Positions 34,322 to 42,479 of a stretch of DNA of 64,000 nucleotides are shown here, in pieces. The position numbers and the translations under genes are program-made. The DNA comes from Ruminococcus_G sp050944415 (lineage in GTDB: Bacteria; Bacillota; Clostridia; Lachnospirales; Lachnospiraceae). Positions within the stretch are counted from its first letter, which is position 1. Each line of letters starts with the position of its first letter. Location of the stretch: assembly GCA_050944415.1 (NCBI GenBank), contig JBMNRA010000003.1, positions 4,329 through 68,328 of the forward strand. The letters are read 5' to 3'. The notes under the pieces are model-generated. The model was not told the DNA's origin. It saw nothing but the letters and a program-made list of their open reading frames with translations, and did not search any database.

Positions 34322-35986
34322 TCATCCCTCCAGTTCACTGTAGTAATACTCCGGCACTGTGCGTATCTCCAGTCCCTTCTCCTCAATTAAAGCCTCCTGG
34401 GCGGCCGACAGCAGAATATCACATCCCAGATAGACCACCCGGCAGGTGCTGGGGCATTGCTCCCATGTCAGTTTATGATCCGCTTCCTCCTGATCCGTAA
34501 GAAGCAGTACCTGCTTATTTCTTTCCAGATACTGTCCCCATTCCAGCTGAATCAGTTCCTGTATGTGCTCACACAGCTCATCGGCATATTCGTAATACAT
34601 TCTGCCCTCTGTCTGCAGATAATTCACTTTAAGATAGGACAATGAACCCCGGTACTCCTCCCGCTCCATCACCCGTTTCAGCCGCTCATAGGCAATTTCC
34701 CTGCAGACGCCTCCCTGATTGTCAGTACAGAGGATAAACTTCCTGTTTCCGCCGTCAGCTTTATTCTGTTTCATTACCGCATGACCGGTGGTTCCTGAAC
34801 CCGCAAAAAAGTCCAGAACGGTAATATCTTTATCCCGGTTAATCATATTGATCAGAAAAATATAAAGAGATGTGGGCTTGGGATAATCAAAGGGCGGAAG
34901 ATCAAGAGCTCTTAATTCCTTTTCCGCCTCCTCATTGGTTCCCGCACCCAGCTCCCCGTTCAGCAGGTTCTGAGGCGTTTTATGAACCATTTTCCCCGTT
35001 CTCTGATAACGGATGGAGAATTGTTTGGATTTGATCAGAAAGTACGTTCCCTCCTCAATCTCTCTGTCCAGTGTTTCCTGTATCCATTTGTATTCCCCTG
35101 TTGCCACCAGTGGAGTTATGTTAACACCATCTTTTACCTTCACCGGCTGCTCCAGCTGAATTTTCCTGCTGTCATCCGGCCTGTAAATGCCGTCCTTAAT
35201 CCGAAACCGTACGCTCCCCGGCGGAAAAGTCAGAGTTTTTCTTCCATTTCCCTTATTCAGAAGGGGCGCATCGTCACCATCTATACTTCCCTGCGAAAAC
35301 TGATGGGAGGAATCCAGAACTTTCCCATAACAGAGAATATACTCCAGTTTCTTCCTTACTTTTTTGGAAAGCGCCGGCGCTGTGGATGTTTTCTCCCACA
35401 TATACATGCCCACAAAATTCTGCTCACGGAATACTTCGTCACAGATCATTTTCAATGTGGTCAGCTCATTGTCATCAATATTGATGAAAATATAACCTTC
35501 CGGCTTCAGCAGCTTTCTGGCCAGCCGCAGACGGGAATACATGAAGGAAGCCCATTTGCTGTGATGAAAGGTATCATTGGCATCCACATAATCATCGTCA
35601 TAGATAAAATCATTCTTTCCCCGGTTATAAGGAGGATCGATGATGCACAGATCAATTTTTTCCCTGTGAGTCTTCAAAAGCAGCTGCAGAGAAGCCAGAT
35701 TATCCCCTTCAATCAGATAGTTGCAGGGTCCTTCTCCTTCAATGCGCAGTTCTTTTTCTTCCTCAAGCCAGGGCAGATGAGTATCCAGAAGATCCTGTAT
35801 TTTTTCCCTGTGTTTTTCAAAAACCAGGCCGAATTTTTTCCCCTTCAGCGTTTTTTCAATATCGTTTAAAAAGGACAGGAGCTCTCCGGTTTTCTCTCCC
35901 TCATCCTCCGACGCAATATGTTTTCTCAGATATTCCAGCATTCTCAACTGCTGTTCTCTTTTCTCTCTGGAAATATTGACGGACAT
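34322..35986 (-). CDS. mod: Type III modification methyltransferase Mod
   Basis: A 554-residue adenine-specific N6-methyltransferase of the beta class. The catalytic DPPYNRG motif is at residues 117-123 and the SAM-binding FAGSGTTGHAV motif later, at about 400, which is the beta-class order. The middle part between them is the target recognition region (about 200-340), which fixes the site specificity and cannot be read from sequence alone. Long tail follows. With Res downstream (almost overlapping, 3 bases), it forms an intact type III system; host DNA would carry the modification on one strand. Confidence 0.93.
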   Translation of the reverse strand: MSVNISREKREQQLRMLEYLRKHIASEDEGEKTGELLSFLNDIEKTLKGKKFGLVFEKHREKIQDLLDTHLPWLEEEKELRIEGEGPCNYLIEGDNLASLQLLLKTHREKIDLCIIDPPYNRGKNDFIYDDDYVDANDTFHHSKWASFMYSRLRLARKLLKPEGYIFINIDDNELTTLKMICDEVFREQNFVGMYMWEKTSTAPALSKKVRKKLEYILCYGKVLDSSHQFSQGSIDGDDAPLLNKGNGRKTLTFPPGSVRFRIKDGIYRPDDSRKIQLEQPVKVKDGVNITPLVATGEYKWIQETLDREIEEGTYFLIKSKQFSIRYQRTGKMVHKTPQNLLNGELGAGTNEEAEKELRALDLPPFDYPKPTSLYIFLINMINRDKDITVLDFFAGSGTTGHAVMKQNKADGGNRKFILCTDNQGGVCREIAYERLKRVMEREEYRGSLSYLKVNYLQTEGRMYYEYADELCEHIQELIQLEWGQYLERNKQVLLLTDQEEADHKLTWEQCPSTCRVVYLGCDILLSAAQEALIEEKGLEIRTVPEYYYSELEG

Positions 35987-35987
35987 A

Positions 35988-36590
35988 TCAGTCCCCCTTT
36001 ATCTGTTCATATTCTGCCACTGCTTCATTTACTTCCTGCTCGCAGGAACGCATGGCCATAATGGTTTTTTCAAAAAGCTCATTTAATTCCCAGCCCAGCA
36101 TCTGAGCACCTTTTTCAATGACTTCGCGGGAACATCCGGCAGCAAACCGCTTATCCTTGAACTTTTTCTTCAGACTTTTCACTTCCATGTCCATCACGCT
36201 TCTGGAAGGCCGCATAAGTGCCGCCGCACCGATAAGTCCCGTCAGTTCATCCGCTGCAAAAAGAACCTTTTCCATCAGATGTTCCGGTTCCACATCCGAA
36301 CACAGCCCAAACCCATGGGAGCAAACGGAACGAATCATGTCCTCGCCCACACCGCCTTCTCTTAACAATTCCGGCGCCTTCTGGCAATGCTGATTGGGAT
36401 ACAACTCAAAATCTATGTCATGGAGCAGGCCGGTAATTCCCCAGTAGTCCTCCTCCTGTTCAAACCCCAGTTCTTTTGCGTACCAGCGCATCACGCCTTC
36501 CACTGTCAGTCCGTGCCGGATATGAAAGCTGTCCTTATTATATTTTTTCAAAAGTTCCAGTGCCTGATCTCTTGTAATCTTCGATTTCAC
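35988..36590 (-). CDS. HDIG/HD superfamily hydrolase
   Basis: A 200-residue HD-domain protein. The metal motif is GLLHDIDFELYP (about 54-65), preceded by HGLTVEGVMRWYA (about 25) and followed by SHGFGLCSDVEPEH and FAADELTGLI. Proteins of this type are common in Clostridia and often annotated as HDIG or phosphohydrolases; the substrate is unknown. It ends one base before the mod start region and may be co-transcribed with mod/res, though no link in function is known. Starts behind AGGAAAAAA, a weak site, and after the nagA gene. Confidence 0.85.
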   Translation of the reverse strand: MKSKITRDQALELLKKYNKDSFHIRHGLTVEGVMRWYAKELGFEQEEDYWGITGLLHDIDFELYPNQHCQKAPELLREGGVGEDMIRSVCSHGFGLCSDVEPEHLMEKVLFAADELTGLIGAAALMRPSRSVMDMEVKSLKKKFKDKRFAAGCSREVIEKGAQMLGWELNELFEKTIMAMRSCEQEVNEAVAEYEQIKGD

Positions 36591-36604
36591 TTTATTTTTT
36601 CCTC

Positions 36605-37708
36605 CTATATAACCCGCAGCAGATTTAAATCCTGATCCACAAGAAGCAGATCGGCTCTTTTCCCTGGCGAAACAGAACCCACCTTCTCAAAAATACCGAT
36701 GCTTTTTGCCGGGTTTGCCGTAGCTGCCAGTATGGCATCTTCTTCCGGGACTCCAAACGCTATGGTACGTTTCATACATTCAAACAAATTGACAGCGGAA
36801 CCGGCGATGGTTCCGTCCGAAAGAACCGCTTTTCCCTCCTGTACCGTAACCTTCTGACCACCCAGACGATAAGTCCCATCCTTCATGCCTGCCGCCATCA
36901 TGGAATCACTGATCAGAACCACACGTTCTCTTCCGAACATAGCAAAAGTGCTGCGCACCACAGAAGGATGCACATGAATGCCGTCTCCGATCAGCTCAAC
37001 CCGCACATGCGTACTGTCAAAAGCCGCTCCAACAAGTCCCGGTTTTCTATGCCCGAAGGGAGCCATGGCATTATAGAGATGAGTAACATGGGAAACCCCA
37101 TGTTCAAAAGCCATTTTCGCCCGGTCATAATCCGCATTTGTATGGCCCAGGGAAATTACCACCTCGTCTTTTAACTCCTTCAGAAATCTTTCCGCACTTT
37201 TCCGCTCAGGAGCCACCGTCACCAGACGGATTTTTCCTCCGCTGGCCTCATTACATGCCCGAAAAAAATCAACATCCGGCAAAATGATATCTTCTTCCCG
37301 GTGAGCTCCCCTTCTGAACGGAGACAGAAAGGGGCCTTCCATATTGATTCCCACAACAGAGGCCTGATCCTCTGATTCTTCCAGTTCTCTCACAGAAGCC
37401 ATAATCTCCAGCAGCTTCTTCCGCGAAAACGTCATGGATGTGGGACAGTAGGAAGTGACGCCGTAACGCTTCTGGTAGCGGAGTATTTTTTTTAATCCCT
37501 CCGGATCTCCGTCTGAAAAATCAGCGCCCAGGGCGCCATGACTGTGTATGTCGATCAGACCCGGAATTACTTTCAGCCCTGTCCCGTCAATTTCCTGAAG
37601 ATCTGTCACATCTCTTCGTGAACGGACGATTCTGTGATTTTCAATATAAATGTCCTGTCTCCGATATTTTCCTTCTTCCTGAAATACCAGACCGTTTCTG
37701 ATAATCAC
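36605..37708 (-). CDS. nagA: N-acetylglucosamine-6-phosphate deacetylase
   Basis: A 367-residue amidohydrolase of the NagA family that deacetylates GlcNAc-6-phosphate for amino-sugar use or recycling. The first metal site motif PGLIDIHSHGALG (about 50-62), NMEGPFLSP, SLGHTNADYDRAK, HLYNAMAPFGHR, and VLISDSMMAAG are present, with all catalytic residues expected. No nagB gene is adjacent. It opens the minus-strand run that continues with the HD gene, separated by 14 bases. Length and motifs are normal. Confidence 0.95.
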   Translation of the reverse strand: MIIRNGLVFQEEGKYRRQDIYIENHRIVRSRRDVTDLQEIDGTGLKVIPGLIDIHSHGALGADFSDGDPEGLKKILRYQKRYGVTSYCPTSMTFSRKKLLEIMASVRELEESEDQASVVGINMEGPFLSPFRRGAHREEDIILPDVDFFRACNEASGGKIRLVTVAPERKSAERFLKELKDEVVISLGHTNADYDRAKMAFEHGVSHVTHLYNAMAPFGHRKPGLVGAAFDSTHVRVELIGDGIHVHPSVVRSTFAMFGRERVVLISDSMMAAGMKDGTYRLGGQKVTVQEGKAVLSDGTIAGSAVNLFECMKRTIAFGVPEEDAILAATANPAKSIGIFEKVGSVSPGKRADLLLVDQDLNLLRVI

Positions 37709-37810
37709 CGGTTTTCTCCTGTAAATCTCAAATAATTTTTACCGCATCCTTATTATACGGACTGAACCGAATCTTTTCAATACTGCCCGGCAGAAAACCT
37801 GAAAACACAT

Positions 37811-37836
37811 ATGGGGATATGATTTCATATCCCCAT
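37811..37836. terminator. Hairpin terminator after the Gfo/Idh gene
   Basis: ATGGGGATATG pairs with CATATCCCCAT around an ATTT loop. On the minus strand it is followed by GTGTTTTCAGGTTTT, a weak T-run, and lies 87 bases past the oxidoreductase stop. Confidence 0.6.
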
Positions 37837-37922
37837 GTTCCAGACTGTACTGCAGCCGCTTTGCAGACAACTTCGTACTCTTATTCTGTTTCATACAGCC
37901 GTAAAGAGAACAGGCCTTCACT

Positions 37923-39095
37923 TCAGAATCCCATAACAGGCATAGGTTCCGGACGCGTAAAATCTGTTTCCATTTTTACAAATGTCTGATCCTTCGCTGA
38001 ACGCAGAATGCCTTCCATAACCTCCAACGTATGAAGCGCCATCTCACCACTGGCTCTGTTTTTTCTTCTTTCCTGAATCGCCATAGCCATATCCACCAGA
38101 CCGATTCCCCGGCTGTTAACGGCATGACTTATAGAATTGTGATCATGTTTTACTTCCACCTTTTTCCAGTCAGTATTGACCATCTCTTCCTGACGGGGCA
38201 TGGAAAGCCACCGGCAATTTTCCTGTGTACGCATCAGCACATCGCCGCCAAAAAGATTGGGACCGCTGCAAGGATCCGGCTCCAGCATACAGAGGGTGCC
38301 TTTCGTTCCGTAAAGCTCCATCCTTGGCATTTCAGAATCCCACACATCGAAACTGACACACAGGCTGACAATTGCTCCCTGTTTAAATTTCAGATTTGCA
38401 ATAATATGTGTATACACATCAGGATGCACCTGTATTTCCTGACCTTTTCGCGGTTCACTGTGAATCATCCGCACTTTTTCCGCCTGAGTTCCCATGGCTG
38501 AAACAGATTCCACCGGACCCAGCAGCGACAGAAGCGCAGTAATATAGTATGGCCCCATATCCAGCAGCGGGCCGGCTCCCGGCTGATAATAAAATCCCGG
38601 ATTGGGATGGAACCATTCCCAGCCTTTGCATACCATAGATGCGGACGCACCTACGATATCACCCATCTGTCCTTCATCCAGCAGACGCCGGTAAGTCTGA
38701 AGTCTTCCCCCCATAAAAGTATCGGGAGCGCATCCTACGTAAAGTCCTTTCTCTTTTGCCAGTGCAATGATCTCTTTCCCCTGTTCCAGAGTGGCTGCCA
38801 GAGCTTTTTCTGAATATACGTGTTTTCCCGCCCGCAAAGCTGCCATATTGTAATAATAATGGGTTTCCGGATTGGTCAGATTTAATACGATATCTACTGC
38901 CGGATCAGCAATCAGCTCGTCACCGGATCCAAACGCTTTCTTAAATCCATGTTCCTTGGCCTTCCTCTGTGCTTTTTCCAGACTCCTGCATGCGCAGCCA
39001 TACAATTCCACTATATCTGAATAATTCTTCAGGTTGTTCAGATACACAGTACTGATGTCGCCAACTCCAATTACCCCCACTTTAAATGTCTTCAT
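37923..39095 (-). CDS. Gfo/Idh/MocA family oxidoreductase
   Basis: A 390-residue NAD(P)-binding sugar dehydrogenase-like protein. The N-terminal Rossmann fold starts with GVIGVGDIST (about 8-17), the EKA(L) signature is in YSEKALAATLEQG (about 93-105), and a C-terminal alpha/beta domain follows with GPLLDMGPYYITALLSLLG. This family acts on sugars or cyclitols; the specific substrate is not evident. It stands alone with a terminator downstream. RBS AGGAGGT lies before the ATG. Confidence 0.9.
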   Translation of the reverse strand: MKTFKVGVIGVGDISTVYLNNLKNYSDIVELYGCACRSLEKAQRKAKEHGFKKAFGSGDELIADPAVDIVLNLTNPETHYYYNMAALRAGKHVYSEKALAATLEQGKEIIALAKEKGLYVGCAPDTFMGGRLQTYRRLLDEGQMGDIVGASASMVCKGWEWFHPNPGFYYQPGAGPLLDMGPYYITALLSLLGPVESVSAMGTQAEKVRMIHSEPRKGQEIQVHPDVYTHIIANLKFKQGAIVSLCVSFDVWDSEMPRMELYGTKGTLCMLEPDPCSGPNLFGGDVLMRTQENCRWLSMPRQEEMVNTDWKKVEVKHDHNSISHAVNSRGIGLVDMAMAIQERRKNRASGEMALHTLEVMEGILRSAKDQTFVKMETDFTRPEPMPVMGF

Positions 39096-39236
39096 CTTAC
39101 ACCTCCTGGATATTTATCTGATTGTTAATTATAACACAGACTTTTTTTTAATACTTTCGCAAAATCGCTCATTATGATAAAATGATACAAGCATCAAAAA
39201 GTCATGTATGATATGCTGGGGAGGGGAGCTCTTTTT

Positions 39237-39812
39237 ATGATCATTCCGGCTGTTATTATTCTGTTGCTGTGTCTGGCTGCATCATTTGTTAATCTCTATA
39301 TTATTGTATCCGCCAAAAAAAGAATCCTGACTTGCGACAGTTTTGCCGCAAGTCAGGATTGCGATTATATTCTTATATTGGGAGCCGCCGTCTGGCCTGG
39401 CAATATTCCCTGCCCCATACTGGAGGACCGGCTTCTTACAGGAATATCTCTGTATAATCAAAATCCGGCTTCTCTCCTTCTTATGAGCGGAGACAGCCAT
39501 TCCTCCGGATATAACGAGGTTTCCGTAATGAAAGAATTTGCAGTCCGTCACGGTGTGCCCGAAAAAAATATACGGACGGATCCCGCAGGGTTTACCACTT
39601 TTGACAGCGCCCGGCGCGCCAGAGATATATTTCACGCCAAAAAAATGATCATTGTCACACAGAAATATCATATGTACCGGGCACTGTATATTTCCAGGAA
39701 ACTGGGAATAGAATCCTGGGGAGTCGTCTCTGACAGACGTCCCTATCGCAGAAGGTGCTACCGGGAATTCCGGGAAATTTTAGCCAGAATCAAATACTTT
39801 TTTCTGACCTGA
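39237..39812 (+). CDS. SanA/YdcF-like (ElyC) membrane protein
   Basis: I set the start at 39237 (MIIPAVIILLL) because GGAGGGG lies 10 bases upstream. The 191-residue product has an N-terminal membrane helix (about 3-25) and a DUF218 domain with ILGAAVWPGNIPCPILEDR, MSGDS and FTTFDSARRARDIF. SanA-type proteins are linked to envelope integrity and vancomycin tolerance; the function is only by family knowledge. A 14-base perfect inverted repeat and a minus-strand T-tract lie inside the gene at 39315-39360. Downstream the convergent MarR gene ends 9 bases away. Confidence 0.85.
   Translation: MIIPAVIILLLCLAASFVNLYIIVSAKKRILTCDSFAASQDCDYILILGAAVWPGNIPCPILEDRLLTGISLYNQNPASLLLMSGDSHSSGYNEVSVMKEFAVRHGVPEKNIRTDPAGFTTFDSARRARDIFHAKKMIIVTQKYHMYRALYISRKLGIESWGVVSDRRPYRRRCYREFREILARIKYFFLT
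39315..39360 (-). terminator. Minus-strand terminator inside the sanA-like coding sequence
   Basis: AATCCTGACTTGCG (39323-39336) is perfectly complementary to CGCAAGTCAGGATT (39347-39360), loop of 10 bases. On the minus strand the stem is followed by CTTTTTTT (39315-39322). It would stop the convergent marR transcript, which would then run antisense to about 450 bases of the plus-strand gene. Confidence 0.75.
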
Positions 39813-39821
39813 ACATGTATC

Positions 39822-40301
39822 TTACTGGGCTTCCAGCTCCTTACGCATTACTTTTTCCAGCTCTACCATCTCTTTTACCAGATTAACTGCTCTTTCTTTT
39901 CCAAAGTCCTTCAGCACATTTTGATAGAATTCCTTCAAAATTTTCTCCTGATTCTCCAGACGCTTCTTTCCGCTCTCTGTAAGAATGATATAAGTACCAA
40001 ATTCAGAATCCGGATCATGTTTCCACTCAATAAGCGCCTGCTCTTCCAGTTTCCCAACCGTATGGGACAGTTTAGTAACAGGCACATTTAATGCTTCCGC
40101 CACTTCTTTCATATAAATCCGGTTTCCATCTCCTTTTTCCAGAATCAGTGCGCTGATCTGCTCCATCGTCAGGTATTCGAAATTTGACATCTGCGTATAA
40201 AGTTTATCTGTCTCCAGATTAGACATGCCAAATCTTCCAAAAACCAGCATTTTCGCAATGGCTGTCACATCATTCGCTTCCAGAATCTTATTTAACGGCA
40301 T
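39822..40301 (-). CDS. MarR family transcriptional regulator
   Basis: A 159-residue winged-helix regulator. The winged-helix core spans about 45-115 (EYLTMEQISALILEK, EVAEALNVPVTKLSHTVGKLEEQALIEWKHDPDSEFGTYIILTESGKKRLENQ region), flanked by dimerisation helices. I chose the ATG at 40301 over one at 40307 because it has GAGGAA at proper spacing. It is divergent from thioredoxin and shares with it a gap carrying a 21-base palindrome. A redox or antibiotic-type inducer is likely but unknown. Confidence 0.88.
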   Translation of the reverse strand: MPLNKILEANDVTAIAKMLVFGRFGMSNLETDKLYTQMSNFEYLTMEQISALILEKGDGNRIYMKEVAEALNVPVTKLSHTVGKLEEQALIEWKHDPDSEFGTYIILTESGKKRLENQEKILKEFYQNVLKDFGKERAVNLVKEMVELEKVMRKELEAQ

Positions 40302-40352
40302 AAGCATTCCTCACTTTCCCTGATATTTATGATAACTTAAAACTTGTGAATT

Positions 40353-40381
40353 AATTTACCACATTTTCAGGAAATCGTCAA
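40353..40381 (-). promoter_or_regulatory. Promoter of the marR gene
   Basis: TTGACG (40376-40381) and TAAATT (40353-40358) with a 17-base spacer on the minus strand, about 50 bases before the marR start. Confidence 0.65.
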
Positions 40382-40399
40382 GAAATAGACAATCTGTCC

Positions 40400-40444
40400 T
40401 TCTGTGACTGAGTCACAGAAACGATTCTCCCGTTCTGCTATAAT
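40400..40444 (+). promoter_or_regulatory. Palindromic operator and promoter of trxA
   Basis: TTCTGTGACT-G-AGTCACAGAA at 40400-40420 is a perfect palindrome with 10-base arms. Its right arm covers the region 17-24 bases before TATAAT (40439-40444), where the -35 element of trxA would be. It sits in the divergent marR-trxA gap, so MarR is the obvious candidate to bind; the TGTGA-TCACA pattern also recalls Crp/Fnr sites. Confidence 0.65.
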
Positions 40445-40490
40445 ACAGTCATAAATTAAAAAAATCTAAGATATAGCAGGAGGAATCATT

Positions 40491-40802
40491 ATGGCAAAGA
40501 AAATAACAAACCAGAATTTTAATCAGGAAGTGTTACAGAGCAGTCAGCCCGTGTTGGTAGATTTTTATGCATCCTGGTGCGGACCCTGCAAGATGCTTTC
40601 TCCCGTCATCGACGAGCTGGCATCTGAAGCAGATGGCTACTCCGTCGGAAAAATAAACGTAGACGAGGAACCGGCACTTGCAGCTGAATTCAAAATCATG
40701 TCCGTACCCACCTTAATGGTATTTTCTAATGGAAAAGTATCTTCCGTTTCTTCCGGATATCGTCCGAAAGAACAGATTCTGGAAATGATCAAAAAAGCTT
40801 AA
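40491..40802 (+). CDS. trxA: Thioredoxin
   Basis: A 103-residue thioredoxin with the active site WCGPC at about residues 30-34 and the cis-proline in SVPTLMVFSNG. It reduces protein disulphides in the cytoplasm. Site AGGAGG lies 8 bases before the ATG. Its promoter carries a palindrome shared with the divergent MarR gene, suggesting control by redox or other stress. The stop is 4 bases from the convergent hcp stop. Length is normal. No thioredoxin reductase is nearby. Confidence 0.95.
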   Translation: MAKKITNQNFNQEVLQSSQPVLVDFYASWCGPCKMLSPVIDELASEADGYSVGKINVDEEPALAAEFKIMSVPTLMVFSNGKVSSVSSGYRPKEQILEMIKKA

Positions 40803-40805
40803 TCC

Positions 40806-42374
40806 TCAGGAAAGTATCTTTTTCATATCTTCTTCCGGTGTGGTAATAGGTGAGATGCCGTAATTTTCCACCAGATAATTCAGTACATTGGGAGAAATAA
40901 ATGCCGGCAGTGTGGGGCCGAGGAAAATATTCTTAATTCCCAGATGCAGCAGCGTCAGCAGGATACAGACCGCTTTCTGTTCATACCATGACAGCACCAT
41001 AGATAAGGGCAGCTCATTGATATCGCAGGAAAAGGCCTCCGCCAGCGCTGCTGCAATCCTTATGGCTCCATAAGCATCATTGCACTGCCCGATATCCATA
41101 ATTCTTGGAAACGGTCCGATATTGCCCAGATTCAGATCATTAAACCGATATTTTCCACAGGCCAGGGTCAGCACAATGGAATCGTCCGGCGTCTGTTTCA
41201 CAAACTCTGTATAGTAATTTCTCCCGGCTCTGGCGCCGTCACATCCTGCCACCAGGAAGAAATGTTTGACCGCCCCCGCTTTAACCGCTTCCACTACCTG
41301 ATCTGCTGCAGACAGTACAGCCTGATGGCCAAATCCCGTCGTCACCTGACTGCCACCGTTCATCCCTTTAAAGTGCATATCCTGGTCATATCCTCCCAGT
41401 TCCAGGGCCTTTTCAATAACCGGTGTGAAATCTTTTTTCTCGTCAATATGTTCCATACCCGGCCATGCCACAACAGAGGTGGTATAAACCCGGTCAGCAT
41501 AGGAATGTTTCACCGGCATCAGACAGTTAGTAGTAAAAAGTACGGGGGCAGGCAGATCTGCAAATTCTTTCTGCTGATTCTGCCATGCTGTTCCAAAATT
41601 TCCTTTCAAATGTGCATACTTTTTCAGTTCAGGATATGCATGCGCCGGCAGCATTTCTCCGTGAGTATAAATATTGATTCCTTTCCCTTCCGTCTGTTCC
41701 AGAAGAAGTTTCAAATCTTCCAGATCATGTCCCGTAATTACAATAAAAGGACCCTTTTCCACTGTCAATGTCACTTCTGTGGGCTGAGGATTCCCAAAAC
41801 TTTCTCTGTTGGCCCGATCCAGCAGCTCCATACATTTTAAATTCACCTTACCCGTTTCCAGAACCAGCGGAAGCAGCCCTTCCATACTGTTTTCATTTTT
41901 CAAAGCACTCAGCGCTTTATAAAAGAATCTGTTCACCTCTGTATCAGAATATCCCAGTACGCGAGCATGGTATCCATAAGCCGCCATTCCTTTTATTCCG
42001 AAAAGAAGCAGTGATTTCAGCGAACGGATATCTTCATTATCATTCCAGATTTTCTGCATATCATAGTCATTTGCTTCTTTTTTTCCTGTAATCTGTTCTC
42101 CGGCCTTTCGAACTCTTCTGATTGTTTCACGGATTCTGCCGTCGTCAAAATTCACGTTGGTAAGTGTGGTAAAAAGTCCTTCCAGAACCAGCTCATCCGG
42201 TCTTGACTCTTCCGGCAGATTTTCCGCTGCCTCTCCCAGACTGATCAACGCGCCTGCAAGTTCATCCTGCAAATTCGCTGTCTCAGCCGTTTTTCCACAT
42301 ACCCCTGCCTTCCCCGTGCATCCGGTACATCCTGCTGTCTGTTCACATTGAAAACAAAACATATTCTGTCCCAT
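40806..42374 (-). CDS. hcp: Hybrid cluster protein (hydroxylamine reductase / NO detoxification)
   Basis: A 522-residue hybrid cluster protein. The N-terminal cysteine set CFQCEQTAGCTGCTGKAGVCG holds the cubane cluster; further ligands of the hybrid cluster occur in GHDLEDLKLL, TNCLMP, and LACGKYRFN. The family reduces hydroxylamine and deals with nitric oxide, often under nitrosative stress control. It lies after a Crp/Fnr-type regulator gene; a 16-base palindrome in the terminator between them could be its operator. The start has GGAGAG upstream. Cys count and length are normal. Confidence 0.94.
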   Translation of the reverse strand: MGQNMFCFQCEQTAGCTGCTGKAGVCGKTAETANLQDELAGALISLGEAAENLPEESRPDELVLEGLFTTLTNVNFDDGRIRETIRRVRKAGEQITGKKEANDYDMQKIWNDNEDIRSLKSLLLFGIKGMAAYGYHARVLGYSDTEVNRFFYKALSALKNENSMEGLLPLVLETGKVNLKCMELLDRANRESFGNPQPTEVTLTVEKGPFIVITGHDLEDLKLLLEQTEGKGINIYTHGEMLPAHAYPELKKYAHLKGNFGTAWQNQQKEFADLPAPVLFTTNCLMPVKHSYADRVYTTSVVAWPGMEHIDEKKDFTPVIEKALELGGYDQDMHFKGMNGGSQVTTGFGHQAVLSAADQVVEAVKAGAVKHFFLVAGCDGARAGRNYYTEFVKQTPDDSIVLTLACGKYRFNDLNLGNIGPFPRIMDIGQCNDAYGAIRIAAALAEAFSCDINELPLSMVLSWYEQKAVCILLTLLHLGIKNIFLGPTLPAFISPNVLNYLVENYGISPITTPEEDMKKILS

Positions 42375-42424
42375 TTTTTCACTCTCCTTTTTCGTTCATC
42401 TTCTTGATGCTTCTACTATGGCAT

Positions 42425-42473
42425 AAAAAAAAGAGCTTATCTGTTGCGCACGCAACATCGCAGCTCTTTTTTT
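42425..42473 (-). terminator. Terminator of the Crp/Fnr gene with a palindrome in its stem-loop
   Basis: AAAAAAAGAGCT/AGCTCTTTTTTT forms the stem, with T8 on the minus strand. The inner part contains TGTTGCG-CA-CGCAACA (42442-42457), two 7-base arms. It lies 51-100 bases before the hcp start, so the palindrome could also be an operator for hcp. Confidence 0.75.
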
Positions 42474-42479
42474 ACAAGA

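Noticed and set aside
37739..37921. 60-codon minus-strand frame between nagA and the oxidoreductase
   Set aside because: No ribosome binding site or family; the region carries a terminator hairpin in the middle.
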